From: Aceticella autotrophica | GTDB taxonomy: Bacteria > Bacillota > Thermoanaerobacteria > Thermoanaerobacterales > Thermoanaerobacteraceae | Assembly (NCBI RefSeq): GCF_017357865.1 | Contig: NZ_CP060096.1 | Span: 2,203,619-2,267,618 of the forward strand | DNA: 64,000 nucleotides | Direction: 5' to 3' | Shown: positions 40,636 through 49,765 of the stretch, piece by piece | Position numbering within the stretch: the stretch's first letter is position 1 | Layout: the number at the start of each line of letters is the position of its first letter | Notes under the pieces: generated by a model | Databases searched by the model: none | What the model was told of the DNA's origin: nothing | What the model saw: the letters and a program-made list of their open reading frames with translations, nothing else | Position numbers and translations under genes: made by a program

Positions 40636-41964
40636 CTATTCATCTCTGAATTTATCAATACTAACAAATTTAGTAAACTGCCCCATCCATAAGAGTTCTA
40701 CTGTACCTGTAGGTCCATTCCTATGTTTTGCTATAATTAATTCTGCAATATTTTTCTTTTCTGAATCTTTATTATAATAATCATCTCTATATAAAAACAT
40801 AACAATATCTGCATCCTGTTCTATTGCTCCCGATTCTCTTATATCACTTAAAACCGGTCTGTGATCCGACCTTGCCTCTGGTGCACGGGAAAGCTGTGAT
40901 AAGGTAATTATGGGTACCTGAAGTTCCCTTGCAAGTCCTTTAAGGGACCTTGAAATCTCCGATACCTCTTGCTGTCGGCTTTCCGGATTTCCTCTACCCT
41001 GCATTAGTTGTAGATAATCAATAAGCACCATTCCAAGGTTCTTTTCAAGTTTCAGCCGTCTACATTTTGCTCTAATATCCATTACGGAGATACCCGGGGT
41101 ATCATCTATGTAAATAGGTGCTGTTGAAAGGGGAGCCATTGCCGCCGCCAATTTGGGCCAGTCATCATCATCAAGGTTTCCTGTCCGAAGTTTCTGACTG
41201 TCGATGTTTGCTGTTGAGCATATCATCCTGTTAACAAGCTGCTCCTTTGACATCTCAAGACTAAATATGGCAACAGGCAGATTCGTAAATAATGCGGCAT
41301 TCTGTGCTATATTTAAAGCAAAAGATGTTTTCCCCATGGAAGGTCTTGCAGCAACTAAAATAAAATCAGAAGGCTGAAAACCTGATGTTTTTAAGTCCAG
41401 GTCTGGAAAGCCTGAAGGAATACCCGTTAAATGCCCTTTGTTTTTATACAGCTTCTCTATATTGTAAAATGTACTCATTAAAACATCTTTAATTGGCGCA
41501 AAATTGCTTGTATTCCTACCCTGTGCAATATCAAATATTTTTTGTTCTGCTATATCAAGAACATTGTGAACATCATCCTCTTGATATCCCATTTCCATTA
41601 TTTCTGATGATGCCTTGATAAGCCTTCTTAATATAGCCTTTTCCCGCACAAGAGAAGCATAATGGGGAACATTTGCCGTTGATATAACACTGGAGGATAA
41701 ATTGGTTATATATTCGATACCGCCAACAGCTTCTAATAAGTTCTGCCTTCTAAGTTCATCAACAATTGTAATAAGGTCAACAGGTATGTTTTTTTCAAAC
41801 ATATCCATTATTATCTCAAAAAGTTTTTTATTCGATTCTTTATAAAAATCTTCTCCCTTTAATACCTCCGATGCATCAATAATTGCATCTCTGGATAAAA
41901 GCATGGAACCCAATATAGACTGTTCGGCTTCAATATTTTGAGGAGGAATTTTGTTCCATTTCAT
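40636..41964 (-). CDS. dnaB: Replicative DNA helicase
   Basis: A 442-residue RecA-fold helicase. The N-terminal DnaB domain (1-110) begins PPQNIEAEQSILGSMLLS. The ATPase domain has Walker A ARPSMGKTSF (near 207), Walker B MVLIDYLQLMQG (near 314) and an arginine finger in the KHRNGPTG segment near 418. No intein. Unwinds DNA at the fork as a hexamer. It follows rplI by 23 bp in the conserved block near the origin. Confidence 0.97.
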   Translation of the reverse strand: MKWNKIPPQNIEAEQSILGSMLLSRDAIIDASEVLKGEDFYKESNKKLFEIIMDMFEKNIPVDLITIVDELRRQNLLEAVGGIEYITNLSSSVISTANVPHYASLVREKAILRRLIKASSEIMEMGYQEDDVHNVLDIAEQKIFDIAQGRNTSNFAPIKDVLMSTFYNIEKLYKNKGHLTGIPSGFPDLDLKTSGFQPSDFILVAARPSMGKTSFALNIAQNAALFTNLPVAIFSLEMSKEQLVNRMICSTANIDSQKLRTGNLDDDDWPKLAAAMAPLSTAPIYIDDTPGISVMDIRAKCRRLKLEKNLGMVLIDYLQLMQGRGNPESRQQEVSEISRSLKGLARELQVPIITLSQLSRAPEARSDHRPVLSDIRESGAIEQDADIVMFLYRDDYYNKDSEKKNIAELIIAKHRNGPTGTVELLWMGQFTKFVSIDKFRDE

Positions 41965-41987
41965 TTCTTAACCCCCTTAAAATATTA

Positions 41988-42431
41988 TTATTCTGCTTCT
42001 ATTTGAATTTTTACCTTAGCTGAAACACCCGGATATAATTTTATATCCACATTGAAGCTTCCCGTTGACCTTATAGCTTCAGGAAGATTTATTTTCTTTT
42101 TATCAATATCAAATCCCTTTCTATTTAATACGTCCTGTATATCCTTTGATGTAATAGAACCAAATAGTTTTCCATTCTCACCAGCTTTCACTTTTAAAAC
42201 GATGGTCTCCAGGGCGATTTTTTTCGCAATTTCCTGTGCTTTTTCCATTTCCTGCTGTCTTTTTTTCTCTTCAGCTTTTTTCTTTTCATTTAATGCATGA
42301 AGATTTGCTTTTGTTGCATCTGTTGCAAGCCCCTTTGGCAAAAGATAATTTCTCCCGTAACCATCACTTACATTAACAATTTCCCCAGCCTTTCCAATAC
42401 CTTTAACATCTTTATTTAATATTACCTTCAT
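41988..42431 (-). CDS. rplI: 50S ribosomal protein L9
   Basis: A 147-residue protein with the L9 start [30 protein letters not shown], a long central helix (about 45-75) and the C-terminal rRNA-binding domain. The normal size is about 148. It starts 1 nt from the stop of the GdpP-like gene upstream, so translation is coupled. Confidence 0.97.
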   Translation of the reverse strand: MKVILNKDVKGIGKAGEIVNVSDGYGRNYLLPKGLATDATKANLHALNEKKKAEEKKRQQEMEKAQEIAKKIALETIVLKVKAGENGKLFGSITSKDIQDVLNRKGFDIDKKKINLPEAIRSTGSFNVDIKLYPGVSAKVKIQIEAE

Positions 42432-44407
42432 TATTCTTCACCTTCCTTTAAATATTCATTAATCGCTTTCTTTAAATCTATTAAAACTTCATCAAGAGGT
42501 TTTTTTACCTGTGCGCCTGCAACTGTAAGATGTCCACCGCCATCAAGTTTTTCAAGAATAACCTGAACATTTATATCACCAAGTGAACGCCCACTTATTA
42601 TCACATCATTTTCTCGCTTTAATAATACAAAAGATGCCTGAACACCTTTTATATTCAAAAGTTCATCCGCAGCTTGTGAAATTATTACGTTATTAGCATC
42701 CTCCGGACTTATCGCTATCGCAATTCCATCATTGGTAATCTCTGCATTTTTAACTATTGTCGATTTCATTATATATGATTTAAAATCATTTTGAAACAGT
42801 ATTTTTATAGATGTCGTATCTGCACCTTTTCTTCTTAAATATGAAGCAGCTTCAAATGTCCTGACACCAGTCCTAAATGTGAAGTTTTTTGTATCAACCG
42901 CAATACCGGCAAGAAGCGCTTCCGCTTCAATAGGTTTTATATCTATTCTATCTTTTATATATTGCAAAATCTCTGTTACAAGCTCACTGGCTGATGAAGC
43001 ATATGGCTCAAGGTATACAAGCAAAGCCTTATCAATAAAATCTCTTCCCCTTCTATGGTGATCTATGACAATTATCCTTTCAATTAAATCTAATATTTCC
43101 GGATTTGTTAAATACTCAGGTCTATGAGTATCTACCACTATAAGAAGTGAATTTTTATCTATACTGTTTTTTGCATCGCTTATGTTTATAAATGGATTAT
43201 CATAATCTTCTTCATCTTCTATTTTTTGTAGCATTGATTCTATTGCAGGATTTGATTTGTCAAGGATTATTTTGGCACTCTTATCAAGTGCAACAGCTCC
43301 CCTATACATACCTATCGCTGCTCCTAAGGAATCAAAATCCATGAAATTATGTCCCATAATAAATACATTTGATGATTCTTCAATAAGTTTCCTTATGGCA
43401 TGTGAAACAACCCTCGCTTTAACCCTTGTTCTTTTTTCAACAGCCTGTGTCTTTCCTCCGTATATTGAAATTTTTTCGCCTCTCTTTACAACCGCCTGGT
43501 CCCCTCCTCTACCAAGAGACAAATCTATTGCTGATGATGCATAGTCATGCAGCAATATATATTCATCAGCATCAGCACCAACCCCTATACTTAATGTTAC
43601 AGGAATTTTGTTCCCTGCATTTATATCCCTTATAAAATCGAGTATTTCAAACCTGTTTTCTTCAAGATTAAGGAGTTCTCTGTTTTTCATAAACATCACA
43701 TATCTGTCTGCCGCATATTTCTTAATAAATGCATTCATGGAAGATGCCCATATTGAAAGTCTTCTCTCAATTTCAGCAGCAACTACCGGTCTCTTTAAGT
43801 CCTCAGTTGCTTGAAGTGCCTCTTCATAATTATCGACAAGTATATATGCAAGAACAGGTCTGCTTTCATTTAATTTGCTGGAAATTTCAACATAATCAGT
43901 TTCATCGATTAAAAAAATATTATAGAATTTATCATTTTCTTTTGATTTATGCTGTTTTTGTGCCTCTGTTCCAATTATATAATAATATCTGTCAGCAATT
44001 TTAATGTGCAATTTTCCCTCAAATTTGTAATTTTTTATATGTTTTTCAATTGCCTCATTTATTTCCTTTTTATCTTTAAATGTTTCATTAAATTTGTTAT
44101 TATACCAAATAATTTTACCTTCTTTATTTATCACAGCCGCAGCAATAGGCATAAATGCTATGGCATTTTTCGATACCCTGTCAACATTAAAAAAAAGTCT
44201 TTCAATATATCTATCTAATTCTGAACGTTTTTTCCTCCATCCAAAATATTCATTCATAAGAACATATATAAATAAAATCAAAGATATAAAGGCTATATAT
44301 ATATTGTAATGAAACATCAACACGGTTAAGGTAAAAGATAATATTAAATTTATTATATTGGCAGAGGATATTAATTTAAAATTTTTTTTATTCATAGATT
44401 TACACAT
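42431..44407 (-). CDS. gdpP: GdpP-like DHH/DHHA1 cyclic dinucleotide phosphodiesterase
   Basis: A 658-residue membrane protein. Two N-terminal helices (about 12-50) are followed by a PAS-like domain (about 80-165) and a degenerate GGDEF (about 175-305, with no GGDEF signature). The DHH domain has [12 protein letters not shown] (near 350), VVDTHRP (near 423) and VIDHHRRG (near 448), and DHHA1 has the [10 protein letters not shown] motif near 626. The family hydrolyses c-di-AMP to pApA. Located with rplI and dnaB as in most Firmicutes. Together with the ABC-GGDEF fusion it adds to nucleotide signalling in this window. Confidence 0.92.
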   Translation of the reverse strand: MCKSMNKKNFKLISSANIINLILSFTLTVLMFHYNIYIAFISLILFIYVLMNEYFGWRKKRSELDRYIERLFFNVDRVSKNAIAFMPIAAAVINKEGKIIWYNNKFNETFKDKKEINEAIEKHIKNYKFEGKLHIKIADRYYYIIGTEAQKQHKSKENDKFYNIFLIDETDYVEISSKLNESRPVLAYILVDNYEEALQATEDLKRPVVAAEIERRLSIWASSMNAFIKKYAADRYVMFMKNRELLNLEENRFEILDFIRDINAGNKIPVTLSIGVGADADEYILLHDYASSAIDLSLGRGGDQAVVKRGEKISIYGGKTQAVEKRTRVKARVVSHAIRKLIEESSNVFIMGHNFMDFDSLGAAIGMYRGAVALDKSAKIILDKSNPAIESMLQKIEDEEDYDNPFINISDAKNSIDKNSLLIVVDTHRPEYLTNPEILDLIERIIVIDHHRRGRDFIDKALLVYLEPYASSASELVTEILQYIKDRIDIKPIEAEALLAGIAVDTKNFTFRTGVRTFEAASYLRRKGADTTSIKILFQNDFKSYIMKSTIVKNAEITNDGIAIAISPEDANNVIISQAADELLNIKGVQASFVLLKRENDVIISGRSLGDINVQVILEKLDGGGHLTVAGAQVKKPLDEVLIDLKKAINEYLKEGEE

Positions 44408-44411
44408 CCTC

Positions 44412-45320
44412 TCAAGAGAATCTCCTTAAATTCATTCCTGTATCAACAATTCCTATAAGTATTAATAAATATGAGCCTATCGGTATTAATAACAGCAAAA
44501 TTAATATTACAGTACTTACAGCAGCTTTAATATTGAGCTTGTTTGTTAAATAATATTTAACAAATGCAAGACCGCTTATAGTAAATCCTGTAGCTAAAAG
44601 TATAATTATATTTGATGATATTATATCATAAGTCCAAAAATAATTATAAAGTAGTGCACCAATAAAAACCCAGCCAGTTATATAGGGCATTCTCCATTCC
44701 TGGAAATGTGGAAGTTCTGATACGTTAATCCCTTGCATTTTCAATATTTTTGAAGCAAAAATATAATTAACAAGAACTAATATTATAATAAAAATTATTA
44801 TTGCTGATGGAACACTTATTCTCATCATTTCTTCGATCGTAGAAAATATATCCTTTACTGAAGCTAAATTTGCCGTCTTACTGTAAAAAGATATAACTTC
44901 ACTATTAGTTTTTGAAAATAAATCAAGTATATTTTCTATGACATTTATTTTAAAAGCTTTTAACACATATAAAGCAAATATCAATATAAACAAAGAAATT
45001 ATACTTGTTTCCTTTACTGTATCCTCTCCACAGTGATTTTTATCTATAAAATATCCAATAATCAAACCTATTAAACAAAATCCGGCTAAAATCAAAGCAG
45101 TAATAATATCGCTTATAATAAGATTAATTAAAAAAATCACAATTGTAGAAAGAAATCCATACATTCTACCACTCTTCACTGTTGCAATTATTATTGGCAC
45201 AGGTATCAAAAATGCGGTGAAAAATAATACCGGCACAAATAATCCTATTACAGATAATATAACTGCTAATGCTGTCATCATGGAAGCAAAAACTAAATTT
45301 TTAGTATTCATAAATATCAC
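44412..45320 (-). CDS. YybS-like membrane protein (DUF2232)
   Basis: A 302-residue integral membrane protein with about eight hydrophobic spans and sparse charge. Position between a MazG-like gene and the GdpP-like gene matches the conserved yybS-gdpP-rplI-dnaB order. Biochemical function is not known for the family. The start overlaps the upstream ORF by 4 nt, so it is coupled. Confidence 0.82.
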   Translation of the reverse strand: MIFMNTKNLVFASMMTALAVILSVIGLFVPVLFFTAFLIPVPIIIATVKSGRMYGFLSTIVIFLINLIISDIITALILAGFCLIGLIIGYFIDKNHCGEDTVKETSIISLFILIFALYVLKAFKINVIENILDLFSKTNSEVISFYSKTANLASVKDIFSTIEEMMRISVPSAIIIFIIILVLVNYIFASKILKMQGINVSELPHFQEWRMPYITGWVFIGALLYNYFWTYDIISSNIIILLATGFTISGLAFVKYYLTNKLNIKAAVSTVILILLLLIPIGSYLLILIGIVDTGMNLRRFS

Positions 45321-45622
45321 CTTTGTTTGTTCTGCAAATATACAGCAAATTCTTTATAATTATATTCATCATTCTGTTTTATATCAGAAGGTATTAATTT
45401 AATTTTTTTCCTTATTTCTTCATCAATTTCAGTAAAATCATATCCCAATTTATTTCCTAAGAGGTATGCCGTTATTAAAATATTGCAAATATCATCGATT
45501 AATTCCAATGATTTATCATCATCATTAAAAGCGTTAAAAAGAGAAGCTGTATAATTAAGAAGCTGTATCTTTAAATTTTCGATATTTTTAATATTTTTTG
45601 CTATATCAAAATTACCCTCCAA
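45317..45622 (-). CDS. MazG-like all-alpha NTP pyrophosphatase-type protein
   Basis: A 101-residue helical protein. It resembles the short MazG-like family seen beside yybS in clostridia: LLNYTASLFNAFNDDDKSLELIDDICNILITAYLLGNKLG. The EExxE metal motif of active pyrophosphatases is only partly recognisable, so activity is uncertain. Start at MEGNF with GGAGGG-type RBS. Confidence 0.6.
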   Translation of the reverse strand: MEGNFDIAKNIKNIENLKIQLLNYTASLFNAFNDDDKSLELIDDICNILITAYLLGNKLGYDFTEIDEEIRKKIKLIPSDIKQNDEYNYKEFAVYLQNKQR

Positions 45623-45708
45623 TTTAATCCCCCCTGTTTGTCTAATAAATTAAACTTGTCCTGATTTAATGATATATTACTATTTAAATAAATACAAGCA
45701 GCTTACCA

Positions 45709-45739
45709 TAACAAAAACAAAAGAGGGCAGTGCCCTCTA
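45709..45739 (-). terminator. Terminator after rpsR
   Basis: AGAGGGCA/TGCCCTCT palindrome (45722-45738) followed on the minus strand by TTTTGTTTTTG. Confidence 0.85.
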
Positions 45740-45749
45740 TATTATATCA

Positions 45750-46013
45750 TTATTCTGCTGTATATGGTAGTAGTGCAATCTGTCTTGCTCTTTTTATCGC
45801 AATTGTAAGCTGCCTTTGGTGTACTGCACAATTACCGGTAATCCTTCTTGGAAGAATTTTCCCTCTCTCTGTTATATATTTGCGAAGTTTCCCTATATCT
45901 TTATAATCTATATGCTTTACTTTGTCAGCGCAAAAACTGCAAACACGTTTTTTTGCTTTTCTGTTTTTTCTTCTTGCAGCTGAATTATCTCTTTCTTTAC
46001 CATTATTAGACAT
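45750..46013 (-). CDS. rpsR: 30S ribosomal protein S18
   Basis: 87 residues with [20 protein letters not shown] and the rRNA-binding tail [32 protein letters not shown]. Two cysteines in CSFC suggest the zinc-ribbon (C+) form. Third gene of the rpsF-ssb-rpsR operon, 12 bp after ssb. Confidence 0.98.
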   Translation of the reverse strand: MSNNGKERDNSAARRKNRKAKKRVCSFCADKVKHIDYKDIGKLRKYITERGKILPRRITGNCAVHQRQLTIAIKRARQIALLPYTAE

Positions 46014-46025
46014 TTTCTACCCTCC

Positions 46026-46475
46026 TTAAAATGGAAGATCATCCTCTGAGCCTACGGGAGTAAATCCTTCAAAATCATCATTTACTATATCTTCATTTAT
46101 ATCATGACTCGCCTTTTGAGTCTCTATATTCGGTGACACTACACCGCCATTTCGATTTGAATCAAGAAATTTAACTTCATCTGCCACCACTTCTGTTACC
46201 CAGTGACGAGTACCGTTTGTATCATCCCATGTACGAGTCTGTATACTCCCTACAACAGCTACTAATCTCCCTTTTTTTAAATTATTTGCACAAACTTCCG
46301 CAAGTTTTCTCCATGTAACGATGGGTATAAAATCAGCCGGTCTTTCACCACTTTGTGTGGTATAATTCCTGTTAACTGCAATTGTAAATGTTGAAACAGG
46401 AATCATGTTGTTTGAACTGTATTTAAGGACAGGATCCTTTGTTAAACGGCCTATTAAAATAACTTTATTTAACAT
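46026..46475 (-). CDS. ssb: Single-stranded DNA-binding protein
   Basis: A 149-residue OB-fold protein: MLNKVILIGRLTKDPVL, FTIAVNRNYTTQSGERPADFIPIVTW, and the acidic partner-binding tip SEDDLPF at the C terminus. Between rpsF and rpsR as usual. Protects ssDNA and recruits replication and repair proteins through the tip. Confidence 0.98.
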   Translation of the reverse strand: MLNKVILIGRLTKDPVLKYSSNNMIPVSTFTIAVNRNYTTQSGERPADFIPIVTWRKLAEVCANNLKKGRLVAVVGSIQTRTWDDTNGTRHWVTEVVADEVKFLDSNRNGGVVSPNIETQKASHDINEDIVNDDFEGFTPVGSEDDLPF

Positions 46476-46495
46476 ATTAACCCACCTATCTTTGT

Positions 46496-46783
46496 TTATT
46501 TATCAAGATTAACTATCAGGTATCTTAAAATACCGTCTGTAATCTTATAATTTCTTTCTAACTCATGTGGAACATTTATATCTGCATTAAAATTCATTAA
46601 AACGTAATATCCTTCGTTTTTTTTCTTTATTTCATATGCAAGCTTTCTTTTGCCCCATTCGTCAACATTTGTTACTTCTCCACCATTTTCAGTAATTATA
46701 CCTTTAAATTTTTGAATTAATGATTGTTTTAATTCATCATTTATTTCTGGTGAGAGAATAAATATGGTTTCATACGATCTCAT
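46496..46783 (-). CDS. rpsF: 30S ribosomal protein S6
   Basis: A 95-residue S6: [16 protein letters not shown] at the N terminus, [23 protein letters not shown] in the middle, and RYLIVNLDK at the end. First gene of rpsF-ssb-rpsR. The 77-bp gap upstream holds a GC-rich GGCCCATCATGGGC inverted repeat (46807-46820), a candidate S6:S18-type leader control site. Confidence 0.97.
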   Translation of the reverse strand: MRSYETIFILSPEINDELKQSLIQKFKGIITENGGEVTNVDEWGKRKLAYEIKKKNEGYYVLMNFNADINVPHELERNYKITDGILRYLIVNLDK

Positions 46784-46860
46784 CTTTTCACCTCCTTCTG
46801 GACTTACGGCCCATCATGGGCAAGGCGGCAATCCATAAACGTATTTTATCATTGTTTATA

Positions 46861-47079
46861 CTATTTTTCAATACTTTTTATTATTTTTTTAATTCCTTTT
46901 TCAAATCGCTGACGGGATATTAACACCATCCTGCCGCATTTTAAGCATTTTATCCTTATATCCATTCCTACTCTTAATATTTCCCATTCATCACCGCCAC
47001 AAGGATGCATCTTTTTCATTTTTACTATATCACCTACATTAAACTCTTTATGCACTGCTACCACCTCATTTAATACCAT
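46861..47079 (-). CDS. DUF951 zinc-ribbon-like small protein
   Basis: 72 residues. The conserved VGDIVKMKKMHPCGGDEWEILRVGMDIRIKCLKCGR has Cys in HPCGG and CLKCG, a probable Zn2+ site. It overlaps mscS by 14 nt. It occurs with mscS and rpsF in many Firmicutes, but the role is unknown. Confidence 0.85.
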   Translation of the reverse strand: MVLNEVVAVHKEFNVGDIVKMKKMHPCGGDEWEILRVGMDIRIKCLKCGRMVLISRQRFEKGIKKIIKSIEK

Positions 47080-47917
47080 CTTTTATCGTTACATCCAGAT
47101 GTGGATACGGAAATTCTACATTTTTTTCATCAAATACCTGCTTTATCCTGTATCTTAATTCCCTTTCTACTGCCCATTGTTGCATAGGCTTTGTATTTGC
47201 AACAATAGTTACTCCTATAGAAGAATCTTTAAAATCTGTGATGCCCAGCACAGTAGGTCCTTCTAATATATCGTCTCTTGATTTTTTAACATCGTCACAT
47301 ATCTCATTTAATATTTTTATTACACTATCAACATCTGCTTCATAGGAAATACCTATATTTACAAGTGCTCTCATTCCCCCTCTTGTATGATTTGTAACAA
47401 TTTTAATCTCTCCGTTAGGTATAATATGAAGCTCGCCAGAAAAATCCCTTGTTTTAGTTATACGAAGCCCTATTTCCTCTACTGTACCTGAAAAATTGTT
47501 TATTGTTATATAATCACCAACACTAAACTGGTCCTCAAATATTATAAAAAATCCTGTTAAAATATCTCTGACAAGACTTTGTGCTCCAAATCCGATAGCA
47601 AGACTTCCAATACCTGCAACAGCAATTATCGAACTCATATCGGTACCAAAAATTTTCAATATGGTAGCACCTGCAATAAAATATATAACATATCTTAAAA
47701 CATTTTTTGTTAGTGATGAAAGGGTCTTCATTTTTTTTTCTGGAAATTGTATCTTTGACCTCTCCTGCATAATATAAAATCTATCAATTAAAAAATATCC
47801 TATTTTTTTTGAAATAAAAGCGATAATAATTACCTTTAAAATATCAAAGCAGACCTTAAATATCTTAATATCATAAAGGCTTATTATCTTGCCGTAAAAA
47901 TCTAAAATCTGATTCAT
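47066..47917 (-). CDS. Small-conductance mechanosensitive channel (MscS family)
   Basis: A 283-residue protein. Membrane helices occupy about 20-110. The pore-helix region is IAVAGIGSLAIGFGAQSLVRDILTGFFIIFEDQF (near 95-130), and the cytoplasmic beta/alpha-beta cage contains VGDYITINNFSGTVEEIGLRITKTRD. It relieves hypo-osmotic pressure by opening under membrane tension. The stop is buried in the DUF951 gene. Confidence 0.92.
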   Translation of the reverse strand: MNQILDFYGKIISLYDIKIFKVCFDILKVIIIAFISKKIGYFLIDRFYIMQERSKIQFPEKKMKTLSSLTKNVLRYVIYFIAGATILKIFGTDMSSIIAVAGIGSLAIGFGAQSLVRDILTGFFIIFEDQFSVGDYITINNFSGTVEEIGLRITKTRDFSGELHIIPNGEIKIVTNHTRGGMRALVNIGISYEADVDSVIKILNEICDDVKKSRDDILEGPTVLGITDFKDSSIGVTIVANTKPMQQWAVERELRYRIKQVFDEKNVEFPYPHLDVTIKDGIK

Positions 47918-47933
47918 ATAGTTTATATGCTCC

Positions 47934-48503
47934 TTAAATTTTTATCGTTCTTATCTGTGTTATCTTTTCAGCTATTGTATACATATTTGATATGGATCCT
48001 ATTTCAAGTTTCTCCTTTAATCCGTAGTAATCAAGGCATGTTCCACAGGATATTATTTCTACTCCCATATGATTAAGCTCTTTAAGGTCATCAATCACTT
48101 CCGAACCGCATGTTGTAAGGAATATTCCACTGTTTACGAAAATTATTGACTCAGGAAGCCTTGATTGTTCCTTCAATGATATTATAAAACTTTTCATTAA
48201 GAGTTTACCCAGTTTTTCATCCCCTTCTCCAAATCTATCTGACATTATGGCTATATTATAACTGTCTTTCTTTTGCTGAAGATTTTGCTTATTTTTATAA
48301 ATATTTATATGATATTCCTTTCCTTCTTCTTTGACTGAAACATCACAACCTGAACTTTTTGCAAATTTTACCACATTTTCTTTTGATACTTCATTATCAA
48401 CTATAACATTTAATGTACCTTCTAATATTTGTTCAAGTGCCTTTTTTGTCATTATAACAGGTATTGGACAGGTTTTTCCTCTTGCATCAACTGTATTATC
48501 CAT
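47934..48503 (-). CDS. yedF: YedF: TusA-DsrE-like protein linked with selenium/sulfur metabolism
   Basis: A 189-residue two-domain protein. N-terminal TusA (1-70) has the CPxP motif in ARGKTCPIPVIMTKKAL, and its Cys12 could carry sulfur or selenium. The C-terminal DsrE-like domain (about 80-189) ends with the HMGVEIISCGTCLDYYGLKEKL cysteine pair. This combination is the YedF type associated with selenium metabolism. Selenophosphate synthetase is not in the window. 16 bp before mscS and probably co-transcribed. Confidence 0.88.
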   Translation of the reverse strand: MDNTVDARGKTCPIPVIMTKKALEQILEGTLNVIVDNEVSKENVVKFAKSSGCDVSVKEEGKEYHINIYKNKQNLQQKKDSYNIAIMSDRFGEGDEKLGKLLMKSFIISLKEQSRLPESIIFVNSGIFLTTCGSEVIDDLKELNHMGVEIISCGTCLDYYGLKEKLEIGSISNMYTIAEKITQIRTIKI

Positions 48504-48515
48504 TTTATTTCCTCC

Positions 48516-49049
48516 TCATATAATTAATTTTATTATATTCCCGCTATTAAGAAAAATTTTTGCAAATTGTGAATTATTAATATATACCCAGTAATCTGTT
48601 GGCAAAATTCCATTAAAAAATTTAAAAAAGCTAAAAACAACAAAAAGTAGTATAAAACCTTCAACAAATCCTAAAATTCCTCCGCTGATTTTATTAACTG
48701 TTTTAATTAATGTATAATTCAGGGAATGATTTATTAAAATTGCAAAACTTCTTAATAAAATCAATGAAAATATAAAAGTAAAAACTATACTTATCAGGTT
48801 TATTAATGGTGCAATTGTTGATACTTTAAAAAGCATCAAACTAAATGACCCTGATATCTTGGTTATCATATTTAACAATATTTTATTCCCCATTATATAG
48901 TTTGATATATAAGGGTAATAGTTTACTGTTATATACCATGATAAAAGGATGCTTACCATTCCATACAAGGTAAGGATAAACCCTTTGGAATATCCCATAA
49001 ATACAAAATATATAATTATACCGATAATTATATAATCAACAATATTCAT
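48516..49049 (-). CDS. CvpA-family membrane protein
   Basis: About 178 residues, four hydrophobic segments: MNIVDYIIIGIIIYFVFMGYSKG..., then LSWYITV, ... SGGILGFVEGFILLFVVF. I chose ATG 49049, where the typical CvpA N terminus begins after GGTGAT; the longer 49106 form adds a basic peptide without an RBS. The family has been linked to colicin V production and membrane homeostasis, but the function is unclear. Confidence 0.75.
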   Translation of the reverse strand: MNIVDYIIIGIIIYFVFMGYSKGFILTLYGMVSILLSWYITVNYYPYISNYIMGNKILLNMITKISGSFSLMLFKVSTIAPLINLISIVFTFIFSLILLRSFAILINHSLNYTLIKTVNKISGGILGFVEGFILLFVVFSFFKFFNGILPTDYWVYINNSQFAKIFLNSGNIIKLII

Positions 49050-49201
49050 TATATCACCAATATTTCTTTTTATTATTATAATACACATTAATAAATCTTT
49101 TTTCAACCGTTCTTAATGTTTATTTTATGTATTAAAATAATAATAATTGTTAAAAATATATATTATTAAAATGCCACGTAAGATAAAAAGGAGCAAAATT
49201 T

Positions 49202-49765
49202 ATGGATTTTATAAATATTGAAGATAAAACATGCTACTATAATTTTTATAAATCTTTTTCAAAACATTTTAATGAATTATATGATTATTCTTCTGATGTC
49301 ATAATCATTTGTATAGGTACAGATAGGTCAACCGGTGACAGTTTAGGACCTATAATCGGTTATAAATTAAAACCACTTTTATCATCTAAAATTAATTTAT
49401 ACGGGACACTAAGTGAACCTGTACATGCAAAAAACATAAATAAAATTTTAAATATAATTTATAAAGAATATAAACATCCTTTTATAATAGCAATCGATGC
49501 ATGCCTCGGCTCACTCAAACATGTCGGTCATATATCTATTGGTAAGGGAGGAATAAAACCCGGTGCCGGCGTATCAAAGGACCTTCCGGTTGTTGGAAAT
49601 ATGTTTGTGACAGGCATAGTTAATATATCTGGCTTTATGGAATTCATGCTTCTTCAAAATACAAGACTTAATACTGTAATGAAAATGGCAGATATTATTA
49701 CAAATGGTATGTGTAAAGCCTTGGATAATATAAAATTCAGTTTTAAAGAAAGAGCTTTTGATTAA
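49202..49765 (+). CDS. yyaC: YyaC sporulation-related protease-like protein
   Basis: A 187-residue protein of the GPR-like YyaC family: VIIICIGTDRSTGDSLGPIIGYKL near 36-58, then LYGTLSEPVHAKNI, AIDACLGSL and GVSKDLPVVGNM. Monocistronic, convergent with cphA (4-nt overlap). Its presence implies a spore-former. Confidence 0.9.
   Translation: MDFINIEDKTCYYNFYKSFSKHFNELYDYSSDVIIICIGTDRSTGDSLGPIIGYKLKPLLSSKINLYGTLSEPVHAKNINKILNIIYKEYKHPFIIAIDACLGSLKHVGHISIGKGGIKPGAGVSKDLPVVGNMFVTGIVNISGFMEFMLLQNTRLNTVMKMADIITNGMCKALDNIKFSFKERAFD

Noticed and set aside
43257..44309. Several plus-strand ORFs across the GdpP-like gene
   Set aside because: Shadows opposite a well-supported DHH phosphodiesterase; no RBS.
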